From Xylophilus sp. Leaf220 (lineage in GTDB: Bacteria; Pseudomonadota; Gammaproteobacteria; Burkholderiales; Burkholderiaceae_C), in assembly GCF_001421705.1 (NCBI RefSeq), contig NZ_LMKO01000024.1, positions 136,458 to 200,457 on the forward strand: a stretch of 64,000 nucleotides of DNA, given 5' to 3'. The position numbers and the translations under genes are program-made. Position 1 is the first letter of the stretch; each line of letters begins with the position of its first letter. The notes under the pieces were generated by a model. It made no database searches. It was not told where the DNA came from and saw nothing but the letters and a program-made list of their open reading frames with translations. Below are positions 44,768 through 54,960 of this stretch, piece by piece.

Positions 44768-47158
44768 TCACACCAGCGGCGGATCCTGGTCGCGCACCAT
44801 GTGGCGGTGCTGGGCGATGGCGGCGATGAAGGCGGCGGCGACCTTCTTGGCGTCGGCACCGTCGGCGAACAGCACGCCGGGGTCGGTTTCGCCCGACGGC
44901 AGTTCCGGCTTGATGCCGGCCTTGTCGGTCAGGGCCTTCGAGGCGCCCAGCACCAGCAGCGTCTTGCAGTGGCGGTAGGTGTTGACGACGAACTCGGCCG
45001 TGTTGCCGACGCGGGCCAGCAGGTCGACGCCGGCCTGGCCGTCGGGCAGCACCACCGCGTCGAACAGCACCGGCGGCGTGTTCTCCAGCGATGCGTCGGC
45101 CTCGAGCGTGGTGCCGTCGGCGCACTTCACCGTGCCCAGGCGCGGTGCCACGATACGCGGCACCGCGCCGGCCTCGAGCAGCGCAGCCTGCAGCGCGGCG
45201 ATCGGCTTGCCGTCCACGCCGTCGGCGGCCAGCAGCGCGATCTTGCGGGTGCGGATGCCGCCGTCGCCGGGGTGGCCGGTGAGCGAGAGGGCCGCCGACA
45301 TGAGCACCTCGGCCGGGATCGGCGTGTCGATCGCCTTCGGCATGGCGGCGGGCACCTCCATGCCCAGGCCGTCGGCCACGCGCTGGGCCAGTTCGGGCGC
45401 CACGTTGACCAGGCCCGAGAGCATGCGCTCGCGGATGGCGGGCACCGTCACCTTCGACAGCTCGAAGCGGAAGCCGGCGACGATGTGCGCCTTTTCCCAA
45501 TCGGTCTGGCTGCTCCAGAACAAAGTGGCCTGCTGGTAATGCTCGGCGAACTTCTCGGGCTTGCCGCGGACCTTGTCGCCTTCCATCTGTTCGGGAAACG
45601 AGACGAAGCCCGCAGCACCCGCCTGGTAGGGCGAGCCGCCCGCCAGCGAGTTGGGCTCGTACGCCACCCGGCCGCGGTGCAGCGCCTGGCGCTTGATGCC
45701 GTCGCGCTGGTTGTTGTAGACCGGCACGACCGGCGAGTTGATCGGGATCTCGTGGAAGTTGGCGCCGCCCAGGCGGGTGATCTGGGTGTCCTTGTACGAG
45801 TGGATCCGGCCGGCCAGCAGCGGGTCGTTGCTGAAGTCGATGCCCGGGATGACGTGGGCGGTGCAGAAGGCCACCTGCTCGGTCTCGGCGAAGAAGTTGT
45901 CGGGGTTGCGGTCGAGCACCATGCGGCCCACGATCTGCACCGGCACCAGCTCTTCGGGGATCAGCTTGGTCGAGTCGAGGAAGTCGAAGCTCCAGTCCTG
46001 CGCCTCTTCGGCGGTGAAGACCTGCAGGCCCAGTTCCCACTCGGGGTACTCGCCGGCCTCGATCGATTCCCACAAGTCGCGGCGGTGGAAGTCGTTGTCG
46101 GCGCCCTGGATCTTGGCCGACTCGTCCCAGACCAGCGAATGGGTGCCCAGCTTGGGCTTCCAGTGGAACTTGACGAACTTGCTCTGGCCCTGGGCGTTGA
46201 CCAGCCGGAAGCTGTGCACGCCGAAGCCTTCCATCATCCGGTAGCTGCGCGGAAGGCCACGGTCGCTCATCGCCCACAGCAGCATGTGGGTGGTTTCGGG
46301 GCTCAGCGACGCGAAGTCCCAGAAGGTGTCGTGCGCGCTGCCGGCCTGCGGCATGCCGTGGTGCGGCTCGGGCTTGACCGCGTGGACCAGGTCGGGGAAC
46401 TTCATCGAGTCCTGGATGAAGAACACCGGGATGTTGTTGCCCACCAGGTCCCAGTTGCCCTGGTCGGTGTAGAACTTGACGGCGAAGCCGCGCACGTCGC
46501 GCGCGGTGTCGACCGAGCCGCGCTCGCCGGCCACGGTGGAGAAGCGCACGAACACCGAGGTGATCTTGCCCTTCTCCTGGAAGGGCGCGGCGCGGGTCAG
46601 GTCGGTGAGCGCGTCGTAGGCTTCGAAATAGCCGTGGGCGGCCGAGCCGCGCGCATGCACGATCCGCTCGGGAATACGCTCGTGGTCGAAGTTGGTGATC
46701 TTCTCGCGGAGGATGTAGTCCTCCAGCAGCGTCGGGCCGCGCAGGCCGGCCTTGAGCGAATTCTGGTTGTCGCCGATCGGCACGCCCTGGTTGGTGGTGA
46801 GCACCTGACCACCACCGTCGACCCGCACCCGGTCGAGCGAGCCGGCCAGCGCGTTGGTGCCGGGGGCCGCGCCGTTGCCGGTCTTGGCGGTGGGGTTGGC
46901 CTCGCTCAGCGTGCTGGCGGTGACGGCGGCGTTGGCCGGCTCCGACGTCTGGCCCTGCGGCGGCATCACCGCGTTGTCGCGTCCGCTGTCTGCGAGCTTG
47001 TTCTTGTTGTAGGGCATCGAGGCGACGAGGGCCTGCGTGTCGGCGGCCTGCTGGGCCAGCGGATCGTCGCCGGGGTTGCCGCCCTTGGCCGGGCGGCTGG
47101 CGGTGTTGCGGGCCGCGGCCTTGGTGGACGCGTCGGGGGCTTTTTTGGTGGGACTCAT
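44768..47158 (-). CDS. katE: Large-subunit monofunctional catalase (HPII type)
   Basis: 796 residues. An N-terminal extension of about 100 residues rich in Asn, Ala and Lys precedes the catalase core; the active-site His168 is in [22 protein letters not shown] and [11 protein letters not shown] follow, and the haem-facing Asn is in [14 protein letters not shown]. The C-terminal about 150 residues ([15 protein letters not shown] to the end) are the DJ-1/GATase-like domain of large catalases. It degrades hydrogen peroxide in the cytoplasm, usually in stationary phase. ATG 47158 chosen; no obvious OxyR site was recognised in the upstream gap. Confidence 0.96.
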   Translation of the reverse strand: MSPTKKAPDASTKAAARNTASRPAKGGNPGDDPLAQQAADTQALVASMPYNKNKLADSGRDNAVMPPQGQTSEPANAAVTASTLSEANPTAKTGNGAAPGTNALAGSLDRVRVDGGGQVLTTNQGVPIGDNQNSLKAGLRGPTLLEDYILREKITNFDHERIPERIVHARGSAAHGYFEAYDALTDLTRAAPFQEKGKITSVFVRFSTVAGERGSVDTARDVRGFAVKFYTDQGNWDLVGNNIPVFFIQDSMKFPDLVHAVKPEPHHGMPQAGSAHDTFWDFASLSPETTHMLLWAMSDRGLPRSYRMMEGFGVHSFRLVNAQGQSKFVKFHWKPKLGTHSLVWDESAKIQGADNDFHRRDLWESIEAGEYPEWELGLQVFTAEEAQDWSFDFLDSTKLIPEELVPVQIVGRMVLDRNPDNFFAETEQVAFCTAHVIPGIDFSNDPLLAGRIHSYKDTQITRLGGANFHEIPINSPVVPVYNNQRDGIKRQALHRGRVAYEPNSLAGGSPYQAGAAGFVSFPEQMEGDKVRGKPEKFAEHYQQATLFWSSQTDWEKAHIVAGFRFELSKVTVPAIRERMLSGLVNVAPELAQRVADGLGMEVPAAMPKAIDTPIPAEVLMSAALSLTGHPGDGGIRTRKIALLAADGVDGKPIAALQAALLEAGAVPRIVAPRLGTVKCADGTTLEADASLENTPPVLFDAVVLPDGQAGVDLLARVGNTAEFVVNTYRHCKTLLVLGASKALTDKAGIKPELPSGETDPGVLFADGADAKKVAAAFIAAIAQHRHMVRDQDPPLV

Positions 47159-47508
47159 GGGATGTTTCGTGGGGTGGAGAAGCAGGAGACGGCCATCGAC
47201 GCGGCCGCGGAAAGCCTTCCAACATAAGGGTGCGGCCCTGCGCACTGCTGTGGGACAAGATGCCATCCCGTGCAGGACGGCGCCGCACCTGCAGCCGCCT
47301 GCGAAACGGCGCGGCCCGGGGCGGCCGCCCCGCCGCGGCAGGGTCGGCATCGCGGCAACCCACGAACGCGCGCAGCCCCCTCCATAATGGCCGTCCCCGG
47401 GACCGTGCGCAGTGCCACAGCGGCACCGGCGCCCACCCTTTCCGCCGGTCTTCTCGCTGCCGATCCCCCTTTTCCATCCCCGCAGCCGCATCGCTGCCGA
47501 TACCCGCC
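47159..47508. other. Divergent promoter region of katE and the flavin reductase gene
   Basis: 350 nt without a convincing gene. A CATAAT (-10-like) at 47391-47396 probably serves the rightward flavin reductase, giving a leader of about 100 nt. On the minus strand TTATGTT near 47221-47227 may be the katE -10. No operator palindrome was recognised. Confidence 0.4.
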
Positions 47509-48027
47509 GTGACCTCCACCGCCCCCCTGCGCCAGGCGCGCCACCCCGCTTTCTCGGCGCCCGAGTTCCGCAGTGCGCTGGGCATGTTCGCCACCGGCGT
47601 GACGATCGTCACCATGCGCACCGCGGCGGGCGAGCTGGTGGGGCTGACGGCCAACTCGTTCAACTCGGTATCGCTCGCCCCGCCGCTGGTGCTCTGGAGC
47701 CTGGGGCAGTCGGCCTCGTCGATGCCGGCCATGGCCGCGGGCACGCACTACGCGGTGCATGTGCTGGCGGCCGACCAGAAGGCGCTGGCCGAGCGCTTCG
47801 CCGGGCCCCGGGCCGAGCGCTGGGACGGCGTGGCGTTCCGCGACGGGGTGAGCGGCGCGCCGGTGCTCGACGGCGCGGCGGCCGTCTTCGAATGCTTCAA
47901 CCGCAGCCGCTACCCCGAGGGCGACCACACGATCTTCGTCGGCGAGGTGGAGGCCTGCAGCCACCGCGCCGGCGCGTCGCCGCTGCTCTACCACGGGGGC
48001 CGGTTCTTCACCGAGCATCCGCTGTAG
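47509..48027 (+). CDS. Flavin reductase family protein (FMN-binding split barrel)
   Basis: 172 residues from GTG 47509. FRSALGMFATGVTIVTM, GLTANSFNSVSLAPPLVLWSL and HYAVHVLAADQ are the hallmarks of small NAD(P)H:flavin oxidoreductases that supply reduced FMN or FAD to two-component monooxygenases. No monooxygenase gene is adjacent, so the partner is unknown. An ATG at 47584 would remove the first conserved helix and was rejected. Confidence 0.88.
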   Translation: MTSTAPLRQARHPAFSAPEFRSALGMFATGVTIVTMRTAAGELVGLTANSFNSVSLAPPLVLWSLGQSASSMPAMAAGTHYAVHVLAADQKALAERFAGPRAERWDGVAFRDGVSGAPVLDGAAAVFECFNRSRYPEGDHTIFVGEVEACSHRAGASPLLYHGGRFFTEHPL

Positions 48028-48098
48028 CCGCGCCGCCCGATGCGCGGTGGCGGCCACCCGCACCGGGCGCCGACAGCCCGCCCGGTTGTTTTATAGAG

Positions 48099-48153
48099 CG
48101 AATACGGCTCCAGCCGGCACAGGCAGCCGACAAGCAGCTATCGAATTAATAGC
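48099..48153 (-). repeat. Degenerate dispersed element copy
   Basis: On the minus strand GGCGCTATTAATTCGATAGC is followed by GCTTGTCGGCTGCC and GCCGGCTGGAGCCGTATT, matching the element's order (AT-rich box, two GGC arms, AGCCGT-T) with several changes. It lies between the flavin reductase and amidotransferase genes. Confidence 0.5.
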
Positions 48154-48245
48154 GCCCGCCTGACGCCTTCTTTTACGCCCGAGCGCCTGCGCCCCCGTAA
48201 GCTGCTCGGCTCACCCGACCATCCTTCCCCTACCTCCGCACGCCC

Positions 48246-48950
48246 ATGAAGAACCTGCTGATCCTGCGCCACTCGCCTCTCGACGGCCCCGGCAGCCTGG
48301 AGCCGTACTTCCGCAACGCCGGCTGGAACATCGAGACGGTCGATGCCGCCCATGCCGACCTCACGGCCATCGACCCGCTGGCCGCCGACCTGGTGATGCC
48401 CCTGGGCTCGGCGCTGAGCGTGTACGACGAAGCGCTGTTCCCGTTCATCACCGCCGAGCGCACCCTGCTGGCCAGACGGCTGGAGGCCGACCGTCCGGTG
48501 CTGGGCATCTGCTTCGGCGCGCAGCTGATCGCCTCCGCCCTGGGCTGCCGCGTCTTCAAGGCCGCCGAGCTGGAAGTCGGCTGGTACCCGCTGGAGCTGA
48601 CCGCCGCCGGTGCCGCCTCTCCGCTGCGCGCCCTGGGGCCCGACCGGGCGCCCGCGGTGATGCACTGGCACCAGGACACCTTCGACCTGCCGCCCGGCAC
48701 CGAGCGGCTGGCCCGCAGCGCCCTGTGCGAGAACCAGGCCTTCGCCCGCGGCACCCAGCTGCTGGCGGTGCAGTTCCACCCCGAGGTGACCCGCAACGGG
48801 GTCGAGGCCTGGCTGGCCGACGCCTCGTTCACCCCCACCACCCGCGCCGAGCGGATCGCCTCCATCCGCGCCGGATCGGCCCAGCACCAGGCGACGATGC
48901 AGACGCAGATCGCGCTGTGCCTGGACGAGTGGCTGGCCGGGCTGGTGTAG
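48246..48950 (+). CDS. Class I glutamine amidotransferase-like protein
   Basis: 234 residues. The nucleophile Cys89 is in LGICFGAQLIA, and the catalytic His-Glu pair in VQFHPEV; HWHQDTFDLP matches the GuaA-like stand-alone amidotransferases (as in YfeJ or the gamma-glutamyl hydrolase-like group). It likely transfers or hydrolyses glutamine or glutamyl amide nitrogen. No acceptor-domain gene is adjacent, so the pathway is unclear. It is convergent with the chemoreceptor gene at 48970. Confidence 0.88.
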   Translation: MKNLLILRHSPLDGPGSLEPYFRNAGWNIETVDAAHADLTAIDPLAADLVMPLGSALSVYDEALFPFITAERTLLARRLEADRPVLGICFGAQLIASALGCRVFKAAELEVGWYPLELTAAGAASPLRALGPDRAPAVMHWHQDTFDLPPGTERLARSALCENQAFARGTQLLAVQFHPEVTRNGVEAWLADASFTPTTRAERIASIRAGSAQHQATMQTQIALCLDEWLAGLV

Positions 48951-48969
48951 CTGGTCTGGCCCGCGGCCC

Positions 48970-50784
48970 CTAGAACGACTCCCACTGGTCGTCGTCGCCC
49001 CCGGCATGGGCCGGCTGCGGGGCCTTCGACTTGGGTGCCAGCGCAGGTGCTGTCTTTGCAGCCGGCGTGGCAGGCTTCGCAGCCGGCGCCGGCCGCCGGG
49101 CGGCGATCTGCGGCGCGGCCGATGCGGTGCGCGGCATGGCAGTGGGTACGACCGCCCGTGCGGCGCGCACCAGCGGCTGTGGCCGTGGCGGCGGGGCGAC
49201 GACTGCCGGCACCGCGCGGGCCGTGCCCTCGGTCCCGAGCCGAAACACGCCCACCACCTGCGTCAATTGCGCCGCCTGGGCCTGCAGCGACTGGGTGGCT
49301 GCGGCCGATTCCTCGACCAGTGCCGCGTTCTGCTGAGTGACCATGTCCATCTGCGTGACCGCCTGGTTGACCTGCTCGATGCCGCCGGTCTGCTCCTGGC
49401 TGGCGGCGGAGATCTCGCCCACGATGTCGGAGACCCGCTGCACCCCGGCCACGACCTCGCGGATCGTGGCGCCGGCATCCTCCACCAGCCGGTTGCCCGC
49501 GCCCACCTTGGAGACCGAGTCGTCGATCAGCACCTTGATCTCCTTGGCCGCGGCGGCGCTGCGCTGGGCCAGGGCCCGCACCTCGCTCGCGACCACCGCG
49601 AAGCCGCGGCCCTGCTCGCCGGCGCGGGCCGCCTCCACCGCTGCGTTCAGCGCCAGGATGTTGGTCTGGAAGGCGATGCCGTCGATCACTCCGATGATGT
49701 CGACCACCTTGCGGGACGACACGTCGATCGCACCCATGGTGTCGACCACCTCGCCCACGACCCGGCCGCCGCGCACCGCCATCTCGCAGGTCGAGAGCGC
49801 CAGCTGGCTCGCCTGGCGGGCGTTGTCCGCGTTGTGGCGCACGGCGGAGGTCAACTCCTCCATCGAGGCGGCCGTCTGCTGCAGCGCGCTGGCCTGCTCC
49901 TCGGTGCGGCTGGAAAGGTCGAGGTTGCCGCTGGCGATCTCGGCCGAGGCGGTGGCGATCGCGTCCGAGCCGGAGCGCACGTCGCCCACGATGTGGGAGA
50001 GCCGGGCGTTCATGCCTTGCAGCGCCGCCATCAGCTGCGAGGTCTCGTCGCGGCCGGCGGTGGCTGCGGGATCGGTCGAGGCGCTCAGGTCGCCGGCCGC
50101 CACCTTCTCGGCGACGTCCACCGCACGGGCCAGCGGCAGGGTGATGCCGCGGGCCAGCAGCCAGGCGATGGTGCAGCCCAGCAGCAGCAGCGCGATGCCC
50201 AGCGCGACGATGACGTTGCGGCTGTGCTCGTAGCGCTGCTGGATGTTGGTGGCCAGCATGTCCATGGTGGCGCGCTGCGCGGCCAGCAGCCTGTCGAGCT
50301 TTTCCAGGTAGCCGGCGGTCACCGGCACGAACGTGTCCTTGAACATCGCGTCGGCTTCCTGCGCCTGGCCGGCGACCTTGGCCTTGATGACCGTGTCGCG
50401 GGCGGTCAGGTAGGCCTGGCGCGCGGTGCTGATCTCGGCGAAGAGCGCCCGCTCCTCGGGCGAGTTCAGCAGCTCTTCGATCGCCTTGACCTTCTTGGCC
50501 GCGTCTTCAGACGACTTGCGCGAGGTGTCGGCGAAATAGGTGCCGAGCGATGCGTCCGAGCTGCGGGCGATGGCGGTGGTGCGCTGCGCGGCCGCCTGGA
50601 TCAGGCCGTACCAGTCGGACACCAGCCGCTCCTTGGCCAGCGGCAGCGCCATCATGTCGCGGGTGTCCTGGGCGGTCTGCGACAGGCGCCACGCGCTGAA
50701 GCCGAGGACCGCGACGGCCAGTGCCAGCACGCCGGCGAAGCCGAGAAGCAGCCGTTGGCCGATGCGGAGATTGCGAAAGTTCAT
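48970..50784 (-). CDS. Methyl-accepting chemotaxis protein with CheR-docking tail
   Basis: 604 residues, same build as the receptor at 39464: one membrane helix (about 10-30), four-helix-bundle sensor with [14 protein letters not shown], second helix (about 190-210), HAMP, and signalling tip [33 protein letters not shown]. The C-terminus has an Ala/Pro-rich linker of about 75 residues ending in QWESF, a good match to the NWETF-type pentapeptide that docks CheR and CheB. It could therefore assist methylation of tail-less receptors such as the one at 39464. A FliA promoter lies upstream. Confidence 0.93.
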   Translation of the reverse strand: MNFRNLRIGQRLLLGFAGVLALAVAVLGFSAWRLSQTAQDTRDMMALPLAKERLVSDWYGLIQAAAQRTTAIARSSDASLGTYFADTSRKSSEDAAKKVKAIEELLNSPEERALFAEISTARQAYLTARDTVIKAKVAGQAQEADAMFKDTFVPVTAGYLEKLDRLLAAQRATMDMLATNIQQRYEHSRNVIVALGIALLLLGCTIAWLLARGITLPLARAVDVAEKVAAGDLSASTDPAATAGRDETSQLMAALQGMNARLSHIVGDVRSGSDAIATASAEIASGNLDLSSRTEEQASALQQTAASMEELTSAVRHNADNARQASQLALSTCEMAVRGGRVVGEVVDTMGAIDVSSRKVVDIIGVIDGIAFQTNILALNAAVEAARAGEQGRGFAVVASEVRALAQRSAAAAKEIKVLIDDSVSKVGAGNRLVEDAGATIREVVAGVQRVSDIVGEISAASQEQTGGIEQVNQAVTQMDMVTQQNAALVEESAAATQSLQAQAAQLTQVVGVFRLGTEGTARAVPAVVAPPPRPQPLVRAARAVVPTAMPRTASAAPQIAARRPAPAAKPATPAAKTAPALAPKSKAPQPAHAGGDDDQWESF

Positions 50785-50832
50785 CTTGGAGGCTTGTTGG
50801 GAGAGGGGCGCGGGAAGGAGGATGTCCCTGCT

Positions 50833-50859
50833 ATATCGGCCTTCGGCGCGGAGTGTTGA
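50833..50859 (-). promoter_or_regulatory. Sigma-28 (FliA) promoter of the chemoreceptor gene at 48970
   Basis: On the minus strand: TCAACACT, 11 nt, GCCGATAT. The -10 box is nearly the perfect FliA consensus and the spacing is ideal. The predicted start site near 50825 leaves a leader of about 40 nt containing GGAGG-like purines at some distance from the ATG. Confidence 0.75.
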
Positions 50860-50964
50860 GCGGACTTACAACTTGCCCCCCGGACGCAGCCATGCCACGG
50901 AACCATCCGACGCCGTGCCCTTCGGCGGAAGCGGTGGAGCGCGGCAGGCGCCGCTGCGCCCAAA

Positions 50965-51010
50965 CGACGAAGCCGCCGGCACCGGAGGCCCGGCGCAGGC
51001 GGCTTCGTCG
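50965..51010 (-). terminator. Long hairpin ending the minCDE transcript
   Basis: Perfect 13-bp arms CGACGAAGCCGCC (50965-50977) and GGCGGCTTCGTCG (50998-51010) around a 20-nt GC-rich loop, 15 nt after the minE stop. On the minus strand only three T follow, so termination may be partial. Confidence 0.6.
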
Positions 51011-51025
51011 CGAAGGGCAGCGCGC

Positions 51026-51286
51026 TTACTTCGCTGCTTCCGGCAGCTCGATCTTGACTTCGAGCACGTCGAAGTTGTCCTGGTGCTCCAGGTTGACCTT
51101 GATGTCGTTGGGATTGATGGACACGTACTTGGAGATGACGGCGATCAGTTCGCGCTGCAGGTCGGGCAGGTAGCTGGGCTTCTTGCTGCTGCCGTTGCGT
51201 TCGTGCGCCAGGATGATCTGCAGACGCTCCTTGGCCACGCTGGCCGTCTTCTTCTTCTCCCCCAGGAGGAAGCCGAGCAGAGACAT
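51026..51286 (-). CDS. minE: MinE, cell-division topological specificity factor
   Basis: 86 residues. The N-terminal amphipathic membrane-targeting stretch [15 protein letters not shown] is followed by [16 protein letters not shown], the MinD-binding helix, and the topological domain [21 protein letters not shown]. MinE stimulates MinD ATPase and sweeps MinCD off the mid-cell. It starts 5 nt after minD; third gene of minCDE. Confidence 0.97.
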   Translation of the reverse strand: MSLLGFLLGEKKKTASVAKERLQIILAHERNGSSKKPSYLPDLQRELIAVISKYVSINPNDIKVNLEHQDNFDVLEVKIELPEAAK

Positions 51287-51291
51287 GTGCC

Positions 51292-52104
51292 TTACCTCCC
51301 GAAGATGCGCTTGAAGAAGCCGGGCTTCTGCGCATCGACGAAACGCATCGGCTGGTCCTCGCCGAGGAAGCGGCTGATCACGTCCTTGTAGGCTTCCGAC
51401 ACGTCGGTGCCCTGGGCGTGGATCGCGGGCGTGCCCTGGTTGGACGACTGCAGCACCGTCTCCGATTCGGGGATCACCCCGATCAGCGGGATGCGCAGGA
51501 TGTCCTGGATGTCCTGCAGCGACAGCATGTGGCCGTCCTCGACCCGGTTGGGGTTGTAGCGGGTGATCAGCAGGTGCTCCTTGATCGGCTCCTTGCCCTC
51601 CATCGCGCGCTTGGTCTTGGAGCCGAGCATGCCCAGGATGCGGTCGGAATCGCGCACCGAGGAGACCTCGGGGTTGGTCACCACCAGCGCCTCGTCGGCG
51701 AAGTGCATCGCCATCAGCGCGCCGGTCTCGATGCCGGCGGGCGAGTCGCAGACGATGTAGTCGAAGCCCTGGGCGGCCAGGTCCTTGAGCACCCGCTCGA
51801 CGCCGTCCTGCGTGAGGGCGTCCTTGTCGCGGGTCTGCGAGGCGGCCAGCACGAACAGGTTGTCGCACTGCTTGTCCTTGATCAGCGCCTGGTGCAGGTT
51901 GGCTTCGCCGTGGATCACGTTGATCAGGTCGTACACCACGCGGCGTTCGCAGCCCATGATGAGGTCGAGGTTGCGCAGGCCGACGTCGAAGTCGATCACT
52001 GCGGTCTTGAAGCCGCGCAGCGCGAGGCCGGAGGCGAAACTGGCGCTGGTCGTGGTCTTGCCCACGCCGCCCTTGCCGGAAGTCACCACGACGATCTTGG
52101 CCAT
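51292..52104 (-). CDS. minD: MinD, septum-site determining ATPase
   Basis: 270 residues. The deviant Walker [11 protein letters not shown] (11-20) with both signature lysines, [11 protein letters not shown], and the C-terminal membrane-targeting helix ending GFFKRIFGR are complete. ATP-bound MinD dimerises on the membrane, recruits MinC and is displaced by MinE. Second gene of the operon. Confidence 0.98.
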   Translation of the reverse strand: MAKIVVVTSGKGGVGKTTTSASFASGLALRGFKTAVIDFDVGLRNLDLIMGCERRVVYDLINVIHGEANLHQALIKDKQCDNLFVLAASQTRDKDALTQDGVERVLKDLAAQGFDYIVCDSPAGIETGALMAMHFADEALVVTNPEVSSVRDSDRILGMLGSKTKRAMEGKEPIKEHLLITRYNPNRVEDGHMLSLQDIQDILRIPLIGVIPESETVLQSSNQGTPAIHAQGTDVSEAYKDVISRFLGEDQPMRFVDAQKPGFFKRIFGR

Positions 52105-52154
52105 GTGTTGCTGTCCTTCGGTTGAAGAGATATTGAGTGAATGCGGTCGCGCGG

Positions 52155-52886
52155 TCAGAGCGCCTCGATGACGAGCTTTTCGCCGACGAGCTGGATTTTG
52201 GCCGCCCGGCCGGCGATGTCGGCCGGCAGCGGCACTTCGGTCGTGCGGTAGATGCCGGCGATCGAGACCAGCTCGGGCTCCATGCAGGTCGCGAAGATGC
52301 GCGCCTGGGTGTTGCCCCGGGCGCCGGCGATCGCCTTGCCGCGCAGCGGCGCGTAGACGTGCACGTTGCCGTCGGCGATCACCTCGGCGCCGTTGCTGAC
52401 CGCGGCCAGCACGATCAGGTCGGCGTTGCGGGCGTAGACCTGCTGGCCGGAGCGCAGCGGCCGGTCGATCACCATCGTGGCCACTGCGGCGGGCACGGGC
52501 GGTGCCAGCGGCGCCGGCGGGCGCTGCGCCGCCTCGCGGGCGGGCGGGGGCAGCGGCACGTCGGGCGCCTCGGCCAGACCTGCGGCACGCGCCGCGGCCA
52601 GTTGCGGGCCGACCGCGCCGCGCACCGCCACCGGCACCACGCGCAGCCGGCGCAGCATCGCGACCAGGGCCACGAAATCGACGGCCGCGGCGCCTTCGCC
52701 CAACTGGGTCAGGTCGACGATGACCGGGTCCTGGTCGAAGAAATCGGGGGATTCCTGCAGCCGCCGGTCGAGCTCGGCGGCGAGCGCCGCGAGGTCGGGG
52801 GTCTTGAGCACCACGGCCAGCAAAGGCAGAGTGGCGCTTTTCAGCTCGAAGCTGGCGCGAGCAGAGCCTGGTGATACGGCGGCCAT
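52155..52886 (-). CDS. minC: MinC, septum-formation inhibitor
   Basis: 243 residues from ATG 52886 (a TTG at 52904 is possible). The N-terminal FtsZ-binding domain is followed by a Pro/Ala-rich linker (about 112-145) and the beta-helical C-terminal domain with [29 protein letters not shown], the MinD-binding face. It inhibits FtsZ assembly at the poles. First gene of minCDE; gap to minD is 50 nt. Confidence 0.95.
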   Translation of the reverse strand: MAAVSPGSARASFELKSATLPLLAVVLKTPDLAALAAELDRRLQESPDFFDQDPVIVDLTQLGEGAAAVDFVALVAMLRRLRVVPVAVRGAVGPQLAAARAAGLAEAPDVPLPPPAREAAQRPPAPLAPPVPAAVATMVIDRPLRSGQQVYARNADLIVLAAVSNGAEVIADGNVHVYAPLRGKAIAGARGNTQARIFATCMEPELVSIAGIYRTTEVPLPADIAGRAAKIQLVGEKLVIEAL

Positions 52887-53030
52887 GGAGGTGCGGTTTT
52901 GCAAAGTGAGCGAGTTTAGCGTGCAGGTGTGCGCCTACAAGCGTGGGCGGCCGGGCTTACCGATGGGTACATCTGCCCCGCTGTCGCCCGCAGGCCAGGG
53001 GCGGCGCGGGCCGCTTCCGATAATCGCCGC

Positions 53031-53957
53031 ATGCCCCACACCGCCCGCCATGCCCACCTCGATGCCCGGGCGGTCGCCCTCCTGCTGGCCTGCTGCATGT
53101 TCTGGGGCTTCCAGCAGGTGCTGGTGAAGGCCACGGTGTCCGAGGTGGCGCCGGTGTTCCAGGCGGCGCTGCGCTTCGCCCTGGCGCTGGTGCTGCTGTG
53201 GGGCTGGTGCCTGTGGCGCAAGGTGCCGCTGTGGCAGCGCGACGGATCGCTGGGCCCGGGCCTGCTGGCCGGCGCGCTGTTCGCGGGCGAGTTCGCCTGC
53301 GTCTACACCGGCCTGCAGTTCACCCATGCCTCCCGGCTGACGGTCTTCCTGTATGCGTCGCCCTTCTGGGTGGCGCTGCTGCTGCCGCGCTTCGTGCCGG
53401 GCGAGCGGCTCCGCGGCGCGCAGTGGGCGGGCCTGGCCTGCGCCTTCTGCGGCGTGCTGCTGGCGCTGGCCGACGGCGGCGCGGCGCACTCGGCCCGGCA
53501 GTGGCTGGGCGACGGGCTGGGCCTGCTGGCGGGCATTTTCTGGGGGCTGACCACCGTCACCATCCGCTCCACCCGGCTCGGCCGCACCGCGCCCGAGAAG
53601 CAGCTCTTCTACCAGGTGGCCGTCTCGACCGCGATGTACCCGGTGCTCTCGCTGGCGCTGGGCGAGCCCTGGCGCTGGGATTTCAGCGGCTTCGCGCTGC
53701 TCTCCATCGGCACCCAGGCGGCCGTGGGCGCCTTCGCCAGCTACCTGGCCTGGATGTGGCTGCTGGCGCACTACCCGGCCACCCGCATCTCGGTCTTCGT
53801 ATTCCTGACGCCGGTGTTCGCGCTGCTGGCCGGCGTGCTGTGGCTGCACGAGCCGCTGACGGCCGGCTTCGTCGGCGCGCTGGCGCTGGTGGCCGCGGGC
53901 ATCGTGCTGGTCAACCGGCAGCCGCGGGCGGCGCTGGCCTCGGTGCCGCCGCCGTGA
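53031..53957 (+). CDS. EamA-family (DMT superfamily) transporter
   Basis: 308 residues with ten hydrophobic helices in two repeats: first half with ALLLACCMFWGFQQVLVK and TGLQFTHASRLTVFLYASPFWVALL, second half with IFWGLTTVTIRS and SVFVFLTPVFALLAGVLWLHEPLT, the EamA signature. Members export amino acids or other metabolites; the substrate is unknown. A GATAAT at 53019-53024 stands 6 nt before the ATG, so the mRNA is likely leaderless or nearly so if that is the -10 box; this is uncertain. Transcribed divergently from minC. Confidence 0.9.
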   Translation: MPHTARHAHLDARAVALLLACCMFWGFQQVLVKATVSEVAPVFQAALRFALALVLLWGWCLWRKVPLWQRDGSLGPGLLAGALFAGEFACVYTGLQFTHASRLTVFLYASPFWVALLLPRFVPGERLRGAQWAGLACAFCGVLLALADGGAAHSARQWLGDGLGLLAGIFWGLTTVTIRSTRLGRTAPEKQLFYQVAVSTAMYPVLSLALGEPWRWDFSGFALLSIGTQAAVGAFASYLAWMWLLAHYPATRISVFVFLTPVFALLAGVLWLHEPLTAGFVGALALVAAGIVLVNRQPRAALASVPPP

Positions 53958-54012
53958 GGCCCGCAGGCGCTCCGACCGCCCGCATCGCCGCCGTCACTGC
54001 CGCCGCGGTTTC

Positions 54013-54834
54013 CTAGTAGCTGCTGGCGGTACCGGCGCCCGCAGAAGCACCGGCCCGAAAGCGCTGCGCCGCACCGTCGGCGCCGTTGCGCAGGATCAGC
54101 AGGTCCATCGCCACCGCCACGAAGAGCGCCCCGGCCGCCAGGCATTCGCGGGCCCGCACCTCGTCGACCATCAGGATGCCCGGCGCCTTGCCGCAGGCGC
54201 GGATGCGGCGGATCGCGTCGTCGATCGCGGCGCGCACCTCCGGATGGCCCGGGTTGCCCGCATGGCCCATGCTGGCCGACAGGTCCGACGGTCCGATGAA
54301 GATCCCGTCCACCCCCTCGACCGCCGCGATCGCCTCGATCTCCGCCAGCGCCTCCCGGGTCTCCACCTGCACCAGCACGCAGATCTCCCGGTGCGCCTCG
54401 GCCACGTAGCCGGCGGCCCGGCCGAAGTTGGCGGCCCGCACCGAGCCGCCCATGCCCCGGATCCCGTCCGGCGCGTAGCGGGTGGCGGCCACCGCGGCCC
54501 GCGCTTCGCCGGCGTTCTGCACGAAGGGCAGCAGCAGCGTGCGGGCGCCGATGTCGAGGTAGCGCTTGATCAGCACCGCGTCGTTCCACGCCGGCCGCAC
54601 CACCGCCGCCGTCGGCCGCGCCGCATCGGCCGGCACCGCGGCGGCCACCGCCTGCAGCTGCTGCAGCATCAGCGGCACGTCGCTCGGCGTGTGCTCGGTG
54701 TCGAGCAATACCCAGTCGTAGCCGGCCCCGGCGACCAGCTCGGTCGCGTAGGGCGAGGCCAGGACCGACCACAGGCCGATCTGCGGCCGGCCGGCGGCCA
54801 GGGCGCGTTTGAAGGTGTTGGGTGGTAGGGACAT
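54013..54834 (-). CDS. HpcH/HpaI-family aldolase
   Basis: 273 residues. WVLLDTEHTPSD, the metal-binding VQVETREALAEIEAIAAVEGVDGIFIGPSDLSASMG and the arginine motif near GYDWVLLDTEH are those of class II pyruvate aldolases (4-hydroxy-2-oxoheptane-1,7-dioate or 2-keto-3-deoxy acid aldolases). The reaction is retro-aldol cleavage to pyruvate plus an aldehyde. The natural substrate is unknown. It follows acetoacetyl-CoA synthetase by about 126 nt in the same direction. Confidence 0.88.
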   Translation of the reverse strand: MSLPPNTFKRALAAGRPQIGLWSVLASPYATELVAGAGYDWVLLDTEHTPSDVPLMLQQLQAVAAAVPADAARPTAAVVRPAWNDAVLIKRYLDIGARTLLLPFVQNAGEARAAVAATRYAPDGIRGMGGSVRAANFGRAAGYVAEAHREICVLVQVETREALAEIEAIAAVEGVDGIFIGPSDLSASMGHAGNPGHPEVRAAIDDAIRRIRACGKAPGILMVDEVRARECLAAGALFVAVAMDLLILRNGADGAAQRFRAGASAGAGTASSY

Positions 54835-54960
54835 GGTTCGCGATCGAAGGTGAGAGGGCAACAGGACGTGGATGTCCTTGTCGGGGATACCGTGGATCCG
54901 GCTTCGCAAGTCCACCGGTGTCGAGCCCGGCGGGGGTGGGCGGAGCGACACGCAGTGCGC

